Shown here: piece by piece, positions 51,518 to 60,012 of the stretch | How the letters are laid out: every line of letters starts with the position of its first letter | Numbering within the stretch: the first letter of the stretch is position 1 | Translations under genes and position numbers: made by a program | Notes under the pieces: generated by a model | What the model was told of the DNA's origin: nothing | What the model saw: only the letters and a program-made list of their open reading frames with translations | The model's database searches: none | Source of the DNA: an uncultured Sphingomonadaceae bacterium | GTDB lineage: Bacteria; Pseudomonadota; Alphaproteobacteria; Sphingomonadales; Sphingomonadaceae | Length of the DNA stretch: 64,000 bases | Assembly (NCBI GenBank): GCA_947493195.1 | Contig: CANLQG010000008.1 | Location: forward strand, 1-64,000 | Direction of reading: 5' to 3'

Positions 51518-51913
51518 ATGACCCTTTGGCGTCTCCTTCTGGCCTTTATGGCTGCGCTTGGTCTGAAAGGCTGCATCAGTGGCACCCAGCCTGCCGCCCA
51601 GGGAACGTCGTTTGCCCACCGCCACAACGTGCTGGACATCGTTTCAGACGATCCGGGTTTTTCGGACATCGCGCAGTACGGCGGGGAAATTGCCACGCCC
51701 ATCCTCTCTTGGCTGGCGCAGCAAGGCATTGGGCTGACGCAGCTGCACAGTGCGCAATCATGTTCGCCAAGCTGGAATTGCGATGCCGCGCTTATCGATG
51801 ACATGATGGCGATCTGGCAGGACTATGTGCGCGAGCAGGGCCTGAACGAAGCTGCCCATCTCGGTCAGATGTCCATTGCAGGCCAAAGTGCGCATGCGGA
51901 GGAGGTGCAGTGA
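51518..51913 (+). pseudogene. Internally deleted arylsulfatase relic
   Basis: A 131-codon open frame with a signal-like start (MTLWRLLLAFMAALGLKGC), then sulfatase N-terminal homology (LDIVSDDPGFSDIAQYGGEI, LAQQGIGLTQLHSAQSCSPS) that breaks at the active-site motif: CSPSW instead of CxPxR. It jumps to a C-terminal sulfatase-like end (DDMMAIWQDYVREQGLN). About four fifths of the protein is gone, so it cannot be active. The frame stays open and overlaps the LLM gene by GTGA. Confidence 0.75.
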
Positions 51914-52911
51914 AACTTGGCATCTGTTCGATGTGGGGCACCTCGCTCGATCTGTATCGTAGCGAAGTCAGGCTGGCTGCAAAACTGGGTTATGAACTTG
52001 TCACAGTGGGGGATTCGCCATCGGGTTGGCATGAAATGGTCACCTCAATGACGATTGCCGCGCTGGAAGCACCGAGCGCACAGATAGGCTCGCTGGTGAC
52101 ATCGCCGTTCATGCGGCACCCGCTGGTTGCCGCAAATGCCTTTGCCACACTCGATGAATTGACTGGAGGCCGCGCTGTCCTGGGCTTTGCCACAGGCGGT
52201 AGCACTGTGCTTGCGATCGGCCGCCCGCCGGCAACACAGGCCGAAGTGCGCACCGAGCTTGCCGCCTTGCGCCGATTGTTTGCAGGCGAAGAAATCGAGT
52301 GGGAAGGCCGCCCGGTCAAATCGCTGCGCTTTGCCCGTAAGGTGCCAATCTATTATTCGGCCTTCGGTCCCAAGGCGCTGGAACTGGCAGCGCAGGAGGC
52401 TGACGGGGTCATCCTGTTTGCAGGCGACCAGCATCTGGGCGCGGTCGAGGACAGGATCACCATACTGCGTCATGCGGCAACCAAAGCCGGGCGCGATGCA
52501 GATGCGATAGATATCTGGGTTACCAGCTATATCTCGGTCCGCCCCCGGCGGGAGCAGGCCATAGACGATCTCAAGGCCTTCATCGCCGTCAACGCCATGG
52601 CCTTGCGCACACCGCAGGCGCTGGCCATGTTGCCAGCGAACGTACGGCCACTCGTCGAGGCCTTCCAGGCGCGATATGATCCTTCCGAACATGTCGTGGT
52701 AGGAGGCAAGAATGTCCGCCTGATGGACGAAATGGGACTGACCGAGTTGCTGCAGGATTTCGATACGATTGCCGGCCCCGAAGACCACGTGGCCGAGGTG
52801 CTGAAACGGCTGGAAGCAATGGGCGTCTCGACAGTCATCGCCGCCTTGCCGGGGCATGCTGACCCGCTAACCACAATCCGCGGCCTCGCCGCTGCACGAA
52901 AGAGAATGTAA
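51910..52911 (+). CDS. LLM-family oxidoreductase, probably F420-dependent
   Basis: A 333-residue luciferase-like TIM barrel of the MER/FGD type: opening MKLGICSMWGTSLDLYRSEV, LGSLVTSP-like SLVTSPFMRHP, LTGGRAVLGFATGG, and the C-terminal helix with GVSTVIAALPG. GTG start coupled to the preceding frame. Only 6 bp before the F420 biosynthesis gene, so use of F420 rather than FMN is likely. It may reduce a double bond or oxidise an alcohol with F420. Confidence 0.85.
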   Translation: MKLGICSMWGTSLDLYRSEVRLAAKLGYELVTVGDSPSGWHEMVTSMTIAALEAPSAQIGSLVTSPFMRHPLVAANAFATLDELTGGRAVLGFATGGSTVLAIGRPPATQAEVRTELAALRRLFAGEEIEWEGRPVKSLRFARKVPIYYSAFGPKALELAAQEADGVILFAGDQHLGAVEDRITILRHAATKAGRDADAIDIWVTSYISVRPRREQAIDDLKAFIAVNAMALRTPQALAMLPANVRPLVEAFQARYDPSEHVVVGGKNVRLMDEMGLTELLQDFDTIAGPEDHVAEVLKRLEAMGVSTVIAALPGHADPLTTIRGLAAARKRM

Positions 52912-52917
52912 CGCGCT

Positions 52918-55236
52918 ATGGCCGAATGGTGGAACAAGACCGAAGCACGCGACTGGCTGGACAGGCTGGAATGCTTCTCGCTGGATGAGCTTGCATCTGA
53001 AGCCGAAGCCAAGACGCTGCAGGCACATGGCACGCTGGTCACCTATTCTCGCAAGGTCTTCATACCGCTCACGAAATTGTGCCGCGATGTTTGCCATTAC
53101 TGCACCTTCGCTCATCGCCCTTCACAACTGAAAGCGCCATTCCTGGAGCCGGAAGAAGTGCTGGAGATTGCTCGCGCGGGCGAGGAGCGCGGCTGCCAGG
53201 AGGCCCTGTTCACTCTGGGCGATCAACCGGAGGCGCGATACTCCGCTGCCCGGCAATGGCTGGAAGAACGCGGTTTCGCCAGCACACTGGATTATCTGGC
53301 GCATGTCTCGGCATTGGTTCTGGAGGAGACCGGCCTGCTGCCGCACCTGAACCCGGGCATTATGCAGCCTGCCGATTACGAGCGCCTGCGCCCGGTTTCG
53401 GCATCCATGGGTTTGATGCTGGAAAGTACGTCGGACCGGCTTTGCGCCAAGGGGATGCCGCACTACGGATCGCCGGACAAGGGCCCCGAGGTCCGCCTGC
53501 GTGCCATTCGCGATGCGGGCGAAGCGAAAGTGCCGTTCACCACCGGCTTGCTGATCGGTATCGGCGAGAACCGGCTGGAACGGGTGGAAGCCCTCCTCGC
53601 CATTCGCGACCTCCACGCCCGCTATGGACATATCCAGGAAGTGATCATTCAGAACTTCCGTGCCAAGGCGGATACGTTGATGGCCAATGCGCCCGATCTT
53701 GGTCTGGACGAACACCTGTGGACGATCACCGCCGCACGGTTGATCCTGCCAGCCGAGATGGTGGTGCAGGCTCCGCCAAATTTGCAGCCGGGAGAGTTGG
53801 GCAAGCTTATCCGCGCAGGTGTCAACGACTGGGGCGGCGTTTCCCCGGTCACGCAGGATCACGTCAATCCCGAGGCGCCATGGCCGCATCTCGAACAGAT
53901 GGAGACGCAGACCGAAAACGCCGGGCGTTTGCTGCGCCAGCGATTGGCCATCGGTCCGCTGTTCGCACGCGATCCGTCCGCTTGGGTGGACAAGGCCCTG
54001 CAGCCGCGCATCAGGCAGGCAACCGACGCAAGCGGCTTGCCGCGTGATAGTGATTGGCACCCCGGCACCGGAGAGCAAGTGCCCGAGGCACCATTGGTGG
54101 TGAGCACGGCCAGTGACATGGAAATCCGCATCGCCCTAGGCCGTGTGGAGCATGGCGAGGAACTGAACAGCAGCCAGATTGCGCGGTTGTTCACTGCCGA
54201 AGGCCGCGATTTCGAGAAAATCTGCCGGTTTGCCGACGAACTGCGCAGCGACCGGGTGGGCGATGCCATCACCCATGTAATCAACCGCAATATCAACTAT
54301 ACCAACATCTGCCTTTATCGCTGCGGGTTCTGCGCGTTTTCGAAGGGCAGCACCAAGAGCGAGCGCGGACCGGCCTACAACATCGATCATGCGGAAATCG
54401 CCCGCCGCACGATCGAGGCGCACGAGCGCGGGGCGAGCGAAGTCTGCCTGCAGGGCGGCATCCATCCCAGCTACGACGGAAACACCTATCGCGGGATCGT
54501 GCAGGCCGTGAAGGAGGCGGTGCCGGACATGCACGTCCACGCCTTCTCGCCCCTGGAAGTCCATCACGGGGCGACTACGCTCGGGCTTGGCTATGAAGAA
54601 TATCTGGCCTCGCTCAAGGAATGCGGACTGGCCACCTTGCCAGGCACGGCGGCAGAAATCCTTTCGGACGATGTGCGGGCTTTGATTTGCCCGGACAAGG
54701 TTTCCACACAGCAATGGCTTTCCATCATGCGCGCGGCGCACACGGTAGGATTGAAAACCACTTCCACGATCATGTTCGGCCACGTGGAAAGTTATTCGCA
54801 CTGGGCCACGCACCTGCTGCGCCTGCGCGCGCTGCAACTGGAAACCGGGGGCTTTACCGAGTTCGTGCCGCTGCCGTTCGTGCACATGGAAGCGCCCAAT
54901 TGGCGGCGTGGACAAACCCGTTCCGGCCCGACCTGGCGTGAGACCGTGCTGATGCATGCCATCGCCCGTATTGCGCTGGATGGTGCTATCTCCAACATTC
55001 AGGTGAGCTGGGTGAAGCTGGGGCCTGATGGTGCTGCGCGGATCCTGCAGGCCGGTGCCAACGATCTTGGCGGCACGCTGATGGATGAATCGATCACCCG
55101 CGCAGCGGGCGGGGTGAACGGGCAGGAGTTTGGGGTGCCGCAGATGCACGCGCTGGCGCAGGGTATTGGCCGCCGCCTGTGTGAACGCACAACATCTTAC
55201 ACCATGCGCGCGGACAAGGTTCTCGCCAGTTTTTGA
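52918..55236 (+). CDS. fbiC: FO synthase, fused CofG-CofH radical SAM protein
   Basis: A 772-residue two-module enzyme making 7,8-didemethyl-8-hydroxy-5-deazariboflavin (FO) from tyrosine and 5-amino-6-ribitylaminouracil. The N-module (CofG-like) has CRDVCHYC with C55, C59, C62; the C-module (CofH-like) has CLYRCGFC with C465, C469, C472. The order and size match actinobacterial FbiC. It opens a compact F420 operon. No residues are obviously missing. A fused enzyme in an otherwise proteobacterial-looking island suggests horizontal transfer. Confidence 0.95.
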   Translation: MAEWWNKTEARDWLDRLECFSLDELASEAEAKTLQAHGTLVTYSRKVFIPLTKLCRDVCHYCTFAHRPSQLKAPFLEPEEVLEIARAGEERGCQEALFTLGDQPEARYSAARQWLEERGFASTLDYLAHVSALVLEETGLLPHLNPGIMQPADYERLRPVSASMGLMLESTSDRLCAKGMPHYGSPDKGPEVRLRAIRDAGEAKVPFTTGLLIGIGENRLERVEALLAIRDLHARYGHIQEVIIQNFRAKADTLMANAPDLGLDEHLWTITAARLILPAEMVVQAPPNLQPGELGKLIRAGVNDWGGVSPVTQDHVNPEAPWPHLEQMETQTENAGRLLRQRLAIGPLFARDPSAWVDKALQPRIRQATDASGLPRDSDWHPGTGEQVPEAPLVVSTASDMEIRIALGRVEHGEELNSSQIARLFTAEGRDFEKICRFADELRSDRVGDAITHVINRNINYTNICLYRCGFCAFSKGSTKSERGPAYNIDHAEIARRTIEAHERGASEVCLQGGIHPSYDGNTYRGIVQAVKEAVPDMHVHAFSPLEVHHGATTLGLGYEEYLASLKECGLATLPGTAAEILSDDVRALICPDKVSTQQWLSIMRAAHTVGLKTTSTIMFGHVESYSHWATHLLRLRALQLETGGFTEFVPLPFVHMEAPNWRRGQTRSGPTWRETVLMHAIARIALDGAISNIQVSWVKLGPDGAARILQAGANDLGGTLMDESITRAAGGVNGQEFGVPQMHALAQGIGRRLCERTTSYTMRADKVLASF

Positions 55237-55253
55237 AAAGTTAGGAAACAGAT

Positions 55254-55904
55254 ATGAGCCAGACCATCGCCGTGATCGGCGGAACGGGCCAACTCGGCAG
55301 CGCGCTTGCATGGCGGCTTGCCAAGGCGGGCCATACAGTCATCATCGGATCGCGCGCTGCGGAATCCGCAACTGCGCGGGCAGCAGAGCTGGGTCATGGA
55401 ATCGTCGGCATGGCAAATGCCGATGCGGCAAGGGAAGGCGCGATCGTGCTCGTCACCGTGCCATTTTCCGCGCAGGCAGCGACGCTGACCGAAATCAAGC
55501 CGTACGTGGCGGGCAAGATCGTTGTCGACACCACGGTTCCGCTGGTTCCTCCCAAGGTGATGCGCGTACAACTGCCCGAAGAAGGGTCGGCGGCGGCCTG
55601 TGCCAGCAAACTGCTGGGCGATGACGTGCGGCTGGTAGCGGCATTCCATAATGTCGCAGCGCATCGTCTGGCTGAAGAAGGCGAGGTGGATTGCGATATC
55701 CTCGTGTTCGGTGATGAGAAGGCGGCCCGCGCCGAGGTTGTCTCGCTGGCTGATGCCGTGGGCCTGCGCGGCATCCATGCAGGTCCGCTGGTCAATGCAG
55801 CAGCGGCGGAGGCGATGACCTCGCTGCTCATCTTCATCAACAAGAACTACAAGGTAGACGGTGCCGGCATTCGGATCACGGGCGATCTGAAACCGCTCGA
55901 CTGA
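55254..55904 (+). CDS. npdG: NADPH-dependent F420 reductase
   Basis: A 216-residue Fno/NpdG-family protein: IAVIGGTGQLGSALAWRLAK (NADP loop), IIGSRAAESA with Ser/Arg for the 2'-phosphate, VTVPFSAQAATL, DTTVPL, and VAAFHNVAAHRL. Transfers hydride between NADPH and F420, so it supplies F420H2 to the LLM enzymes. Sits 17 bp after the FO synthase. Confidence 0.93.
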   Translation: MSQTIAVIGGTGQLGSALAWRLAKAGHTVIIGSRAAESATARAAELGHGIVGMANADAAREGAIVLVTVPFSAQAATLTEIKPYVAGKIVVDTTVPLVPPKVMRVQLPEEGSAAACASKLLGDDVRLVAAFHNVAAHRLAEEGEVDCDILVFGDEKAARAEVVSLADAVGLRGIHAGPLVNAAAAEAMTSLLIFINKNYKVDGAGIRITGDLKPLD

Positions 55905-55906
55905 CC

Positions 55907-56662
55907 ATGTTCTGCGTCCACCCCATAGGCGGCTTGCCGGAAATTCTGGCAGGCGATGACCTTGCTGCGCTGCTGGCCGAACGGCTGGCAGCAGGCGATC
56001 CCGCCATTGCCTCGGGCGATATTCTGGTAGTGACGCAAAAAATCGTGTCAAAGGCAGAGGGGCGCAGTGTCGCGCTGGCCTCTGTCGAGGTGAGTGACGA
56101 GGCGCGGGAGCTGGCTGCGCTGACCTGCAAGGAGCCCTCCCTTGTCGAATGGGTGCTGCGCGAATCCAGCGCCGTGGTGCGCGCCGTGCCCAATGTTCTG
56201 ATTACCCGGCACCGGCTGGGCCATGTGATGGCAAACGCCGGGATCGACGCGTCCAACCTGGGCTCAAATGCGCAGGAAAACGTGTTGCTGCTGCCTGAAA
56301 ACCCGGACAAGAGCGCCGCGCGTATTGCCGAGGCATGTCAAGCACGGACCGGCATCAGGCCGGGCGTAATCATCTCCGACAGTTTTGGCCGGCCATGGCG
56401 TATCGGCACAACGAATGTGGCGATTGGCGTGGCAGGGCCGCCAGCGGTAATCGATCAGCGCGGCCAGCCAGACCGGGACGGGCGGATCATGCAGGTCACG
56501 CAGATCGCCTTTGCCGATGCGGTTGCGGGTGCTGCGGGTCTGGCGATGGGCGAGGGATCGGAAGGCCTGCCCGCCTGTGTGATACGCGGCCTTGTCTGGC
56601 AAGAAGGTGGTCAGACCAGCACCGAACTGCTGCGACCCGAAGGCGAGGATCTGTTCCGGTGA
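55907..56662 (+). CDS. cofE: F420-0:gamma-glutamyl ligase
   Basis: A 251-residue CofE: LVVTQKIVSKAEGR, ITRHRLGHVMANAGIDASN, IISDSFGRPWRIGTTNVAIG, and RIMQVTQIAFADAVA. Adds gamma-linked glutamates to F420-0 with GTP. It ends without the nitroreductase-like domain of mycobacterial FbiB, so the reduction of dehydro-F420-0, if needed, must be done elsewhere. Overlaps cofD by GTGA. Confidence 0.95.
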   Translation: MFCVHPIGGLPEILAGDDLAALLAERLAAGDPAIASGDILVVTQKIVSKAEGRSVALASVEVSDEARELAALTCKEPSLVEWVLRESSAVVRAVPNVLITRHRLGHVMANAGIDASNLGSNAQENVLLLPENPDKSAARIAEACQARTGIRPGVIISDSFGRPWRIGTTNVAIGVAGPPAVIDQRGQPDRDGRIMQVTQIAFADAVAGAAGLAMGEGSEGLPACVIRGLVWQEGGQTSTELLRPEGEDLFR

Positions 56663-57585
56663 GCGAGCGTGTGGTTGTGCTGACAGGCGGCGTTGGCGGG
56701 GCAAAGCTGGTCGAAGGATTGCAGCAAGTCGTGCCTGGCCCGCAGTTGACCGCCATCGTCAACACAGGCGACGATTTCGAACATTTCGGACTGCCGATCT
56801 CGCCCGATATCGACACCATGCTGTATACCCTCGCAGGCCTTGCCAACACCAGCCTTGGCTGGGGGCGTGAGGGCGAAACATGGTCTTTCATGGCAGCCAT
56901 AAAGAGCCTTGGCGGGGAGGAATGGTTCAACCTTGGCGATGGTGACCTGGCGCTGCACGTGCTGCGCCGCATGGCGAAAGATGCCGGCCAGCCACTGTCT
57001 GCCATCGTGCAGGGTTTCGCCCGCAATTGGGGCCTTGATCTCGCCATTCTGCCGATGAGCGACGATCCGGTGGCGACCTGGCTGGAAACCGACGCAGGGC
57101 TGCTTCCCTTTCAGCGCTATTTCGTACAGCAGCGCTGCGAACCACGTGTCAGCGCCATACGGTTTGAAGGCGCGGAAAAGGCAAGTCCCGCACCCGGCGT
57201 GGTGGAAGCTCTGGCCGCTGCGGACATGATTCTTCTCGCGCCGTCGAATCCCTGGCTCAGCATCGATCCCTTACTGTCCGTTCCCGGCCTTTTCCGGGCA
57301 CTGAAAGACAGGCGGGTGCCGCTGGTCGCCGTGTCGCCGCTGGTCGGGGGCGATGCGGTGAAAGGGCCGACAGCGAAACTGATGGGCGAACTGGGCCTGC
57401 AAGTCACCAACCAGTCTATCGCCGATCACTACGGCGATCTGCTGGATGGCATGGTGATCCACCAGGGTGACGCTGCGCCCGGCGATCTCGCGATCGGTGT
57501 TACCGACACGCTGATGAAACAGGCTGAAGATCGACGCCGGGTTGCGCTGGCGGCGATGGATCTGGCGCGGCAGTGTCGCCGCTGA
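56659..57585 (+). CDS. cofD: 2-phospho-L-lactate transferase (F420-0 synthase)
   Basis: A 308-residue CofD: VLTGGVGGAKLVEGL at the N-terminus, IVNTGDDFEHFGLPISPDID, LGDGDLALHVLR, ILLAPSNPWLSIDPLL and VSPLVGGDAVKGPTAKLM. Joins the activated phospho-acid from CofC to FO. The GTG start is set by the overlap with cofE; its TGA shares a base with the cofC ATG. Confidence 0.95.
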   Translation: MSERVVVLTGGVGGAKLVEGLQQVVPGPQLTAIVNTGDDFEHFGLPISPDIDTMLYTLAGLANTSLGWGREGETWSFMAAIKSLGGEEWFNLGDGDLALHVLRRMAKDAGQPLSAIVQGFARNWGLDLAILPMSDDPVATWLETDAGLLPFQRYFVQQRCEPRVSAIRFEGAEKASPAPGVVEALAAADMILLAPSNPWLSIDPLLSVPGLFRALKDRRVPLVAVSPLVGGDAVKGPTAKLMGELGLQVTNQSIADHYGDLLDGMVIHQGDAAPGDLAIGVTDTLMKQAEDRRRVALAAMDLARQCRR

Positions 57586-58148
57586 TGGGGTGGACCGCGC
57601 TTGTTCCCTTTCGCACCGGAACCGGAGGCAAGTCCCGGCTGGAGGCGGTGCTGGATGCTGCCACGCGCGAACGGCTGGCACGGGAAATGGCGCATGACGT
57701 GATCGATGTGCTGTCGCGCTGCCCCGAAATCGAACGGATCGTGGTGCTCTCGAACAAGGCTTTTGATCATCCTGAGGCCACGTTCGCGCTGGATGCCGGG
57801 AGTGGTCTGAACCCGGAAATATCCGCTTTCCGCGATGACTTCGGCCCGGCTCCCCTGCTTGTGATCCATGCCGACCTTCCGCTGCTGGCAAAGGCCGATG
57901 TGGAGGCCCTGCTTGAAGCGGCTACCGACCACGGTATTGCCATGGCGACAGATCGGGCGGGCGAAGGCACCAATGCAATCGCACTGGCCGATGGCAGGCC
58001 GTTTGTCTTCCGGTTCGGGCAAGGCAGCCGCGCTTTGCACGGCGCGGCAGATGAAAATATGCCGGTGCTGCAACGGGTTGGCCTGTCTGCCGATCTCGAT
58101 ACGCCGGACGATCTGTCCTTTCTTCGCCAGCACGGGCTCCGGGTCTGA
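57585..58148 (+). CDS. cofC: 2-phospholactate/3-phosphoglycerate/PEP guanylyltransferase
   Basis: A 187-residue nucleotidyltransferase: ALVPFRTGTGGKSRLEAVLD, LVIHADLPLLAKADVEALL and ATDRAGEGTNAIAL. Activates a three-carbon phospho-acid with GTP for CofD. Which acid (2-phospholactate, PEP or 3-phosphoglycerate) cannot be told by eye. I chose the ATG at 57585 in a TGATG overlap; a GTG lies 12 bp upstream. Last gene of the biosynthetic set. Confidence 0.93.
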   Translation: MGWTALVPFRTGTGGKSRLEAVLDAATRERLAREMAHDVIDVLSRCPEIERIVVLSNKAFDHPEATFALDAGSGLNPEISAFRDDFGPAPLLVIHADLPLLAKADVEALLEAATDHGIAMATDRAGEGTNAIALADGRPFVFRFGQGSRALHGAADENMPVLQRVGLSADLDTPDDLSFLRQHGLRV

Positions 58149-58225
58149 CATCCTTCCTTCCGGCAGGTCGGCCCGACCTTCCGCGATGATACACGCACGG
58201 TTCTGAAACCGCAGGAGAGTGGGTG
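58149..58225. promoter_or_regulatory. Upstream region of second LLM gene with inverted-repeat site at 58152-58167
   Basis: CCTTCCTTCCGGCAGG matches CCTNYC-N4-GRNAGG and ends 58 bp before the ATG at 58226. GATACA at 58188-58193 is a possible -10. A separate hairpin, AGGTCGG-C-CCGACCT, overlaps its right end (58165-58179). Confidence 0.5.
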
Positions 58226-59146
58226 ATGAAGCTGAGTATCGGTATTCCCAAGACCATGAAGGTCGCCGCCATGGTTCAGCCGTGGGAGGATCCCCTGTCC
58301 GGCGCCGACGTGGGCAAGTTGATGGCCGTTGCCGACAAATTGGGCTTCTACAAGTGCATGCTGGGCGAGCACTTCATTATCCCCGAAGAGCATATCGAGC
58401 TTTCAGGCGACTGGTATTTCCACACGGCGGTTGCGCTGGGTTTCTTCGGCGGGCAGACAAGCAATCTGCGGCTTTCTTCCTCCATTTCCATTCTTCCGCT
58501 ACAAAGTCCCATCGTGCAGGCCAAGGCGTGGTCCACGCTCGACTGGCTGACCGGGGGAAGGGCGGAACCGATTTTCGGTGTCGGCTGGCTGAAGGAAGAA
58601 TTCGACATGTTGGGCGTGCCGTTTGCAAAGCGCGGCGCGATGGCCGACGAATACATTGCCGCAATGATAGAGTTGTGGACCAAGGACGATCCCGAATTCG
58701 ACGGCGAGTTCGTAAAATTCAGCAATTGCGGCTTTGCCCCCAAGCCGATCCAGAAGCCGCATATGCCCGTATGGTTTGGCGGAGATGCCCCGGCGGTACA
58801 GCGCCGCGTGGCCAAGTTCGGCAATGGCTGGTCGCCCTTCCGCACTCAGCCGGAAACCTTTCCGGACTGCATCGACTACATCAAGTCGCAGCCGGAATAC
58901 GATGGCCGGCACATCGATGTGTTCTTCGCACTGGAAATGCTCAACGTCGGTGCTCACCACGAAATTCTCGACGATCCGCGCGCGCCGGGCACGGCCGACA
59001 GGCAGAAGATCATCGATCAGATCGGCTGGCTGAAGGAACTGGGCATTACCGAAACCATCGTGCCACTGCCGCCAGGTCTGACCGGCGAACAGGCCTGGAT
59101 CGACCGCCAGCACTGGGTGGCCGAGGAGATTATGCCAGCGATCTGA
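58226..59146 (+). CDS. LLM-family oxidoreductase, probably F420-dependent
   Basis: A 306-residue luciferase-like barrel of the class often called F420-dependent LLM: MLGEHFIIPEEHIELSGDWY, LDWLTGGRAEPIFGVGWLKE, FDGEFVKFSNCGFAPKPIQ and PVWFGGDAPAVQRRVAKFGN. It differs clearly from the LLM enzyme at 51910, so the two probably act on different substrates. It directly follows the F420 operon but has its own candidate promoter. Confidence 0.87.
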   Translation: MKLSIGIPKTMKVAAMVQPWEDPLSGADVGKLMAVADKLGFYKCMLGEHFIIPEEHIELSGDWYFHTAVALGFFGGQTSNLRLSSSISILPLQSPIVQAKAWSTLDWLTGGRAEPIFGVGWLKEEFDMLGVPFAKRGAMADEYIAAMIELWTKDDPEFDGEFVKFSNCGFAPKPIQKPHMPVWFGGDAPAVQRRVAKFGNGWSPFRTQPETFPDCIDYIKSQPEYDGRHIDVFFALEMLNVGAHHEILDDPRAPGTADRQKIIDQIGWLKELGITETIVPLPPGLTGEQAWIDRQHWVAEEIMPAI

Positions 59147-59153
59147 TCGGGAG

Positions 59154-59175
59154 GCTCCGGGTTGCAGCCCGGAGC
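59154..59175. terminator. Hairpin between convergent genes
   Basis: GCTCCGGG (59154-59161) and CCCGGAGC (59168-59175) form a perfect 8-bp stem with a six-base loop, between the LLM stop and the convergent SDR stop. No U-tract follows on either strand, so termination efficiency is uncertain. Confidence 0.5.
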
Positions 59176-59188
59176 TCAACGGCACGCC

Positions 59189-60010
59189 TTATTGCTGCGC
59201 CTGCGTCGCGGCGAACATATCCAGCATGTCTGCGTAATGCGGCTGATGGTGAACGATGCCGCCGTCGGCAGAGATGATCTGACCGGTGACAAAGCTGGCC
59301 AGGTCCGATGCCAGCCATAACACCGCGCCGGCAATGTCGTTTGCAACGCTTGCGCGCGGCAACAGCACGTGCCGCTGGATCATGCCGAGCTGTTCCTCTG
59401 TCATCTGTGCGCGGGCAACCGGGCTGAGGACAAGGCCGGGCAGAATGGCGTTGCAGCGTATGTTGGCCCGGCCAAATTGCGTGGCCGTATTGCGCGTCAG
59501 CGCGTTCACCGCGGCCTTCGATGCGCTGTAGGCGGGGTTGAGGACGTCTCCCAGCAGGGACACGCCAGAACCGGTGTTGATGATCGAGCCGCCACCGGCG
59601 GCGATCATGTGCGGCACCACGTGCTTCGTCACCAACATGGTGCCGCGCACGTTGATGTCGAAGGCGGCGTCCCACACCTCCGGTTCCATTTCCACCAGCG
59701 AGCCGTCGCGGGTCATCTGCGCGGCAGCGGTATTGGCGGCGTTGTTATGGAGGATGTCGATGCGGCCAAATTTATCTACTACAGCGGCGACCATCGCGGC
59801 GATGTTGGCTTCGTCACCAAGGTCCACCTTCAGGCCGATTGCCTTGCCGCCAACATCGCCTATCTCTGCGGCAACGCGCTGCGCCCCTTCCTCGTTGATG
59901 TCTGCAATCGCAACTGCGGCACCATGATCTGCCAGCAATTTCGCGCAGGCTTCCCCGATATTGGCGCCGCCACCGGTAACGATTGCAATTTTGCCTTCGA
60001 CCAGACCCAT
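59189..60010 (-). CDS. Short-chain dehydrogenase/reductase
   Basis: A 273-residue SDR with TGGGANIGEACAKLL, D in IADINEEG (NAD), HNNAAN, NTGSGVSLLG with Ser, and YSASK. The ATG at 60010 was preferred (GGGAG upstream). Two bp after the APH-like gene, so part of one operon with it and the MFS transporter. Confidence 0.88.
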   Translation of the reverse strand: MGLVEGKIAIVTGGGANIGEACAKLLADHGAAVAIADINEEGAQRVAAEIGDVGGKAIGLKVDLGDEANIAAMVAAVVDKFGRIDILHNNAANTAAAQMTRDGSLVEMEPEVWDAAFDINVRGTMLVTKHVVPHMIAAGGGSIINTGSGVSLLGDVLNPAYSASKAAVNALTRNTATQFGRANIRCNAILPGLVLSPVARAQMTEEQLGMIQRHVLLPRASVANDIAGAVLWLASDLASFVTGQIISADGGIVHHQPHYADMLDMFAATQAQQ

Positions 60011-60012
60011 CG

